Source of the DNA: an uncultured Opitutia bacterium
GTDB lineage: Bacteria > Verrucomicrobiota > Verrucomicrobiia > Opitutales > UBA953
Length of the DNA stretch: 9,439 nt
Reading direction: 5' to 3'
Assembly (NCBI GenBank): GCA_903882335.1
Contig: CAIRWP010000280.1
Coordinates: 1 to 9,439 of the forward strand
Below the pieces are notes generated by a model. That model was not told the origin of the DNA. It searched no databases and was given only the letters and a program-made list of their open reading frames with translations. Positions within the stretch are counted from its first letter, which is position 1. Each line of letters opens with the position of its first letter. A program made the translations under genes and the position numbers. Shown here piece by piece: positions 5,667 through 9,439 of the stretch.

Positions 5667-5688
5667 GCGGGGAGGCCCTGCCCCCCGC
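5667..5688. terminator. Weak hairpin between convergent genes
   Basis: GCGGGG (5667-5672) pairs with CCCCGC (5683-5688), with one further G-C pair after a mismatch. It lies in the 41-bp gap between the stop at 5653 (+) and the stop at 5695 (-). No T tract follows on either strand, so it is at best a weak or factor-assisted terminator, unlike the strong hairpins elsewhere in the window. Confidence 0.3.
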
Positions 5689-5694
5689 CCGGCC

Positions 5695-8280
5695 CTACTT
5701 CTGGGCGATGAGCTGCAGCTCCTGGATCGCCCAAGGTTGGCCCTTGGTGGCGTCGGTCAGGGTGACTTTGACGAATTTGGCCTGCTTGGCGCCAAAGTAA
5801 GCTTCGGAGAGCGCGTACAGGCCGTGGCTGGTGCCGAGCGGGAACCACTTCTTACCGTCGACGGAACCCTCCACCTTGAAATTCTTCGGGAAGGCACTGG
5901 GACGACCGGTGGCATCAAGACGCACGCCGGCGACCGTCTGGGCCGCGGGCAGCTCGACCTGATACCACATACCCTTCTTCTGCTCGGACTTGGTTTCCCA
6001 GCGAGTCTTACCATCGGCGTCGCAACCGTTCTGTGCGGTGTCGGCTTGATCGCTGGCCGAGACCTTCCAGTCCTTGGCCGCCTTGACGATCGGGGGGAGC
6101 GAAGCCTGCAGGGTTTCCTGCGTCCAAGGCGCCGTGACCTCTTTCATCTCCAAGCGGATACGCGCGACGTCCGGCGGAAAGATGACCGCCCCTTTGTTAC
6201 CGAAGGAGTTGCGGACGTAGGAGGCGACGGCCGCGATCCATTCGTCATCGTTCATGGCCATCGGCACCATCTGGGCATCATAGGTTTTTCCGCCAATCGG
6301 ACCGGACATGCCGGCGAGCAAGACGCGGACGATGCCGTCGCGGTGGCCCTTGACGGTGGTGGCGTTGCCGAGCGGGGGTGCGATGGTAGTGCCAGGCTTC
6401 ATCCCCTCCATCGCCATCCCCTTGCCGTCATAACCATGACACGAGAAACAGAGTTCGCGGTAGATACCCTGCCCCTTCGCCAGCAACTTATTTTCCTCGC
6501 CGGTGTACTCGCGGCCCCCGACCTGATCGGTACCAGTCAAGATGACGGCCCCCAGCTCCTTAACCCCCTTTGACGGGCTAGTCATCAAAGCGGTCTGAAC
6601 GAATTTGGCGCTATCCGGCCAAGCCTTGACCTCATTTGAACCCAGGTACTTGGCGGTCATGATGGCCTGCAGGACGACGGTGGGCGCGCCGTCGGCTCCC
6701 AGCTTGCGGAAATCTTCGATGAGCGCCTTGTCCCCGGTTTTTACAAGGCTTTCGCCCGCCCGCAGGCCTTGGGCACGGAGCCGGGCATCGGGTGAGGTCA
6801 GGAAAGCGCGGACGACCTTGGCATCGAGGGCGCCCAGGCCTTCGAGGGTCCAGAGGGCATGGATCCGCCCGAGGGGTTCCTTGCCGCTCAGCGCAAGTTC
6901 CGTGAGCGCCGGCACGACCGAGGTATCGCCTTTCAGGACGAGGAGTTTCTGGGCGGTGTCGCGCCACCAGCCGTTCGGATGCGAGAGATGCGCGACCCAC
7001 TGGGCCGGGGTCTCGTCGAGCATGCGCGGCTGCGGGCCGGGCTTGAAGTCCTTGTGGACGAGACGCCAGACGCGGCCATGTGCGGCGACCTTATCCAAAC
7101 CATACTGCTGCACAACCTTGCGGAGGTAGCTGCCTTCCTTGACCCAGTTACCTTCCTGGATGATGCCGCGGTACATGTCCACAAGGTACAGGCAGCCGTC
7201 CGGCCCGTTGACCATGTTCACGATGCGGAAATTTGGGTCGCTCGAGCGGATGAACTCCGACTCAGCGTACGGGTTGGCGATTTTCGTGATGCCATCATCG
7301 ACCGTGACCTTCGCCCGCCGAATCAGCCGGCCGACGGGCTCGGAAATCAGGACGTCGCCACGCAGGTCAGCGGGCAGACGATCCCCGCGGACGACTTCCT
7401 GACCACAGGATGCGGTGAAATGGTTCAGCGTCTTGTCGGCCCGCGTCCGCCCGGCCCCACCTTGGTGATCCGCCAAGCCGATCTTTGGCCAGACCTTCAT
7501 GAAATCATCGGCAAACTGGCCCTTGAGGTCATACGCGCCATAAAGGATCGGCGTCTGGAAATGCCAAAGGCCCTTCTCCCCGCCGGCATTCGACCACCAG
7601 ATCTTGCCGAGGTCATCCTGCGCGAGACCCCACTGGCCGCCGCCATTCGGAATCGTCTCCTTGAGCGGCTCCTTCGCGCCGTTCCAGCGGAGGCGGTAGG
7701 CGTTGTAGGTCTGGTAGAGCCAGTTATCCATCGTCCAGATGAGACCGCTCTGCTGGTGCTCCAGGTTGCCGCCCTTGGGCCCGCCGACAAACCAAGGCGC
7801 CTTGGTGTCCGCGACCCCGTCGCCATTCGTGTCGCGGTACACGAACACATCCATGGTGTCGGTCTCATTGATCAAGACCCGGTCATCGAGCGGCAGGACC
7901 ATGCGCGGCAACAGCATCTTGTCCCGGTAGATCGTGTGCTTATCAAAGATACCGTCACGCTTCGTGCTCTCGTGGCGTGAGACGACGCCGAGGCGATCGT
8001 GCTCGTTCCGGCCGTCGATGTCCTGCATGTACGTGCGTAGCTCGGCGATGTACATGCGGCCGTTACCATCAAAGGTGAGGTTCGCCGGCTCGCGGATGCC
8101 ATCGCGTTCACTCAGCACGAGTTCCAGCCGATACCCTTCGGGGAGTTCGATGGTCTTCAGCTCCTCCTCCGGGGTCAGCGCCTTGACCGGAGGTTGCGGG
8201 GTGAAATCCGGCACATAGGGCTTATCCTCGGCGGCAAAGGTGAAGGCGAAGACCAGGAGGACGGGGAAGACGGGACGCAT
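5695..8280 (-). CDS. Secreted PVC-type 'membrane-bound dehydrogenase' protein: beta-propeller, HEAT, cytochrome c and discoidin-like domains
   Basis: The product has 861 residues. A short signal peptide spans about 1-16 (VLLVFAFTFA before AEDK). Residues about 44-400 form the PVC N-terminal dehydrogenase-like propeller: 'LPEGYRLELV', 'EPANLTFDGNGRMYIAE', an EF-hand-like DTNGDGVADTK (150-160), 'GNLEHQQSGLIWTMDNWLY', 'TASCGQEVVRGDRLP', 'GPDGCLYLVDMYRG' (D368-R371). Residues about 420-580 are helical HEAT-type repeats. A class I cytochrome c domain follows, with LCFSCHG (C611, C614, H615) and Met candidates for the sixth ligand at M671, M674 and M676. Residues 738-858 resemble an F5/8C (discoidin) carbohydrate-binding domain ('DGKTRW' to 'WAIQELQLI'). 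By analogy with sugar dehydrogenases it may oxidise an extracellular substrate and pass electrons through heme; the substrate is unknown and quinone or PQQ use is not shown. No Shine-Dalgarno motif precedes the ATG. The sulfatase diverges from its promoter region. Confidence 0.9.
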   Translation of the reverse strand: MRPVFPVLLVFAFTFAAEDKPYVPDFTPQPPVKALTPEEELKTIELPEGYRLELVLSERDGIREPANLTFDGNGRMYIAELRTYMQDIDGRNEHDRLGVVSRHESTKRDGIFDKHTIYRDKMLLPRMVLPLDDRVLINETDTMDVFVYRDTNGDGVADTKAPWFVGGPKGGNLEHQQSGLIWTMDNWLYQTYNAYRLRWNGAKEPLKETIPNGGGQWGLAQDDLGKIWWSNAGGEKGLWHFQTPILYGAYDLKGQFADDFMKVWPKIGLADHQGGAGRTRADKTLNHFTASCGQEVVRGDRLPADLRGDVLISEPVGRLIRRAKVTVDDGITKIANPYAESEFIRSSDPNFRIVNMVNGPDGCLYLVDMYRGIIQEGNWVKEGSYLRKVVQQYGLDKVAAHGRVWRLVHKDFKPGPQPRMLDETPAQWVAHLSHPNGWWRDTAQKLLVLKGDTSVVPALTELALSGKEPLGRIHALWTLEGLGALDAKVVRAFLTSPDARLRAQGLRAGESLVKTGDKALIEDFRKLGADGAPTVVLQAIMTAKYLGSNEVKAWPDSAKFVQTALMTSPSKGVKELGAVILTGTDQVGGREYTGEENKLLAKGQGIYRELCFSCHGYDGKGMAMEGMKPGTTIAPPLGNATTVKGHRDGIVRVLLAGMSGPIGGKTYDAQMVPMAMNDDEWIAAVASYVRNSFGNKGAVIFPPDVARIRLEMKEVTAPWTQETLQASLPPIVKAAKDWKVSASDQADTAQNGCDADGKTRWETKSEQKKGMWYQVELPAAQTVAGVRLDATGRPSAFPKNFKVEGSVDGKKWFPLGTSHGLYALSEAYFGAKQAKFVKVTLTDATKGQPWAIQELQLIAQK

Positions 8281-8387
8281 GGGTGGGGCTTCCCGAAACT
8301 CCCAGATTGACGGGTATTTTCAAGCCGCTTCCGGGGGCGGCGGCGGAAACGTTTTGCCATGGGACGACGCTCCGGCTTCCTGCCTCC
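8281..8387. promoter_or_regulatory. Divergent intergenic region between the cytochrome/propeller and sulfatase genes
   Basis: These 107 bases must hold promoters for both flanking genes. On the plus strand TTGACG (8307-8312) is a good -35-like hexamer, but no convincing -10 follows at 16-18 bases. On the minus strand TTGAAA (8323-8318) is similar, again without a clear -10. The GC-rich run GGGGGCGGCGGCGG (near 8333-8346) interrupts the middle. I cannot fix either promoter. The head-to-head layout allows shared control. Confidence 0.35.
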
Positions 8388-9439
8388 ATGCGCACCCTGC
8401 TACTCAGTTTGCTCCTGGCCTCCCCGCTGGTCGCCGCCACCGGCAAGCCCAACCTCGTCATCATCCTCGCCGACGACCTCGGCTACGGGGACCTCGGCTG
8501 CTACGGCCACCCCACAATCCGGACGCCGCACCTCGACCGGATGGCGACCGAGGGCTTGCGGTTCACGCAGTTCTACTCGGCCGCGGAGGTCTGCACGCCG
8601 AGCCGGGCCGCGCTGCTGACCGGACGCTACCCCGTCCGCTCGGGCATGGCCCATGACCAGTTCCGCGTGCTACGCGCGACTTCGACCGGCGGTCTGCCGG
8701 CATCGGAGATCACCTTGGCCGAACACCTCAAGGCCGCGGGCTACGCCACCGGCCTCATCGGCAAGTGGCACCTCGGCGCCTGGGCGAACGACCGGCCGCA
8801 ACACCACCCGCTCGACCATGGTTTCGATTTCCACTTCGGGCTGATGCATTCGAACGACATGAACCCGTCGGACCAGCCGAAGCCGAAGAAGGCCAACGCC
8901 CTGGTCGCGCAGGATCCCGCTTGGTGGAACGCCGCCCTCTACCGTGGCCGCGAGCTCCTGGAGCCGCGCACGGACCAGACGCGACTGACCCGTCGTTATG
9001 CCGAGGAAGCCGTGAAGTTCATCGGCGCCCACAAGGATAAACCGTTCTTCCTCTACCTCCCCCACACCTTCCCGCACACGCCCTTGTTCGCCTCGGAGCG
9101 CTTCCAAGGGTCCAGCGCCCGCGGCATCTACGGCGATGTCGTCGGCGAACTCGACGAGAGCGTCGGGGCGGTGCTGCAAGCCCTGCGCGACAACGGGCTC
9201 GCCGAGAACACGCTGGTGGTCTTCACCAGCGACAACGGCCCGTGGACCTGGATGGGCGCCGAGACGGGCGGCAGCGCCGGGCTGCTGCGCGACGGCAAGG
9301 GAAGCACCTGGGAAGGGGGCATGCGCGTTCCGGGCATCGCCTGGTGGCCCGGCCGGATCAAGCCCGGGGTGACGAGCCAGGTGGCTTCCACGCTGGACCT
9401 GTTTCCGACCTTCACCCGGCTCGCCGGGGCCGAGCTCCC
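8388..9439 (+). CDS. Secreted sulfatase of the formylglycine-dependent (S1) type, 3' end outside window
   Basis: The frame is open from the ATG at 8388 to the window edge, giving 350 residues of a family that usually has about 450-550. Residues 1-17 form a signal peptide (MRTLLLSLLLASPLVAA). The alkaline phosphatase-like fold begins with 'KPNLVIILADDLGYGD', where D29-D30 should bind calcium. CTPSR (C69 to R73) is the sulfatase signature in which Cys is converted to formylglycine, the nucleophile. GKWHLG (K126, H128) and SDNG (D282, N283) supply further active-site and metal residues, and K304 in 'DGKGSTWEGGMRVP' fits the late conserved Lys. The enzyme should hydrolyse sulfate esters, probably on a glycan, outside the cytoplasm; the exact substrate cannot be read here. 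It needs a maturation enzyme (FGE or anSME) encoded elsewhere. It is divergent from the cytochrome/propeller gene. The ATG follows TGCCTCC, with no Shine-Dalgarno motif. Confidence 0.92.
   Translation, partial: MRTLLLSLLLASPLVAATGKPNLVIILADDLGYGDLGCYGHPTIRTPHLDRMATEGLRFTQFYSAAEVCTPSRAALLTGRYPVRSGMAHDQFRVLRATSTGGLPASEITLAEHLKAAGYATGLIGKWHLGAWANDRPQHHPLDHGFDFHFGLMHSNDMNPSDQPKPKKANALVAQDPAWWNAALYRGRELLEPRTDQTRLTRRYAEEAVKFIGAHKDKPFFLYLPHTFPHTPLFASERFQGSSARGIYGDVVGELDESVGAVLQALRDNGLAENTLVVFTSDNGPWTWMGAETGGSAGLLRDGKGSTWEGGMRVPGIAWWPGRIKPGVTSQVASTLDLFPTFTRLAGAEL

Noticed and set aside
5737..7980. Long plus-strand open frames (5737-6573 and 6859-7980) antisense to the cytochrome/propeller gene
   Set aside because: The minus frame encodes continuous recognised domains over the whole stretch. 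The plus frames have no domains and simply mirror its codon bias.
1..9439. tRNA, rRNA, CRISPR arrays, insertion sequences and attachment sites
   Set aside because: The intergenic gaps are short and accounted for. I saw no regularly spaced repeats, transposase motifs, terminal inverted repeats or tRNA-like folds on either strand.

Overview
The window looks like a piece of a GC-rich chromosome from the Planctomycetota-Verrucomicrobiota (PVC) group, more likely Verrucomicrobiota. The strongest clue is the 861-residue secreted protein at 5695-8280, which combines a PVC-type 'membrane-bound dehydrogenase' beta-propeller, a CxxCH cytochrome c domain and a discoidin-like tail. Next to it are a formylglycine-type sulfatase, a Gfo/Idh/MocA oxidoreductase fragment and a secreted two-domain redoxin, all gene types that are expanded in this group. 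This assignment is inference from gene content; there is no rRNA or marker gene to confirm it.

Layout. (1) 1-474: 3' end of a Gfo/Idh/MocA-type oxidoreductase, closed by a strong hairpin terminator at 496-530. (2) 604-1371: a cytoplasmic protein made of two tandem retropepsin-like lobes, each with its own DTG motif. Its promoter has a consensus -35 that overlaps a perfect palindrome. (3) A terminator at 1393-1427 shared with the convergent minus-strand gene 1445-2662, a secreted protein with a peroxiredoxin-like domain followed by a TlpA-like CxxC domain. (4) 2723-3112, minus: a DUF3293-type protein. (5) A divergent intergenic region, 3113-3316, with a 17-base palindrome and an extended -10 promoter. 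(6) 3317-5653: a tight three-gene plus-strand operon encoding a zinc-ribbon CPBP membrane protease, a membrane protein with a C-terminal GYF_2 domain, and an unrecognised single-pass membrane protein. (7) 5695-8280, minus: the propeller/HEAT/cytochrome c/discoidin protein. (8) 8388 to the window end: a secreted S1 sulfatase, divergent from (7) across 107 bp.

How the parts may work together. The cytochrome/propeller protein, the sulfatase and the upstream Gfo/Idh oxidoreductase fit extracytoplasmic breakdown of sulfated or otherwise decorated glycans followed by sugar oxidation, but no glycoside hydrolase is in the window. The 3317-5653 operon appears to be an envelope module that joins intramembrane proteolysis with a protein-recognition domain; its target is unknown. 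Start codons are mostly preceded by C-rich sequence with no Shine-Dalgarno motif, so several starts were chosen from domain limits and gene spacing.

The best candidates for something undescribed are the single-chain tandem retropepsin with its palindromic promoter, and the CPBP-GYF-orphan operon.
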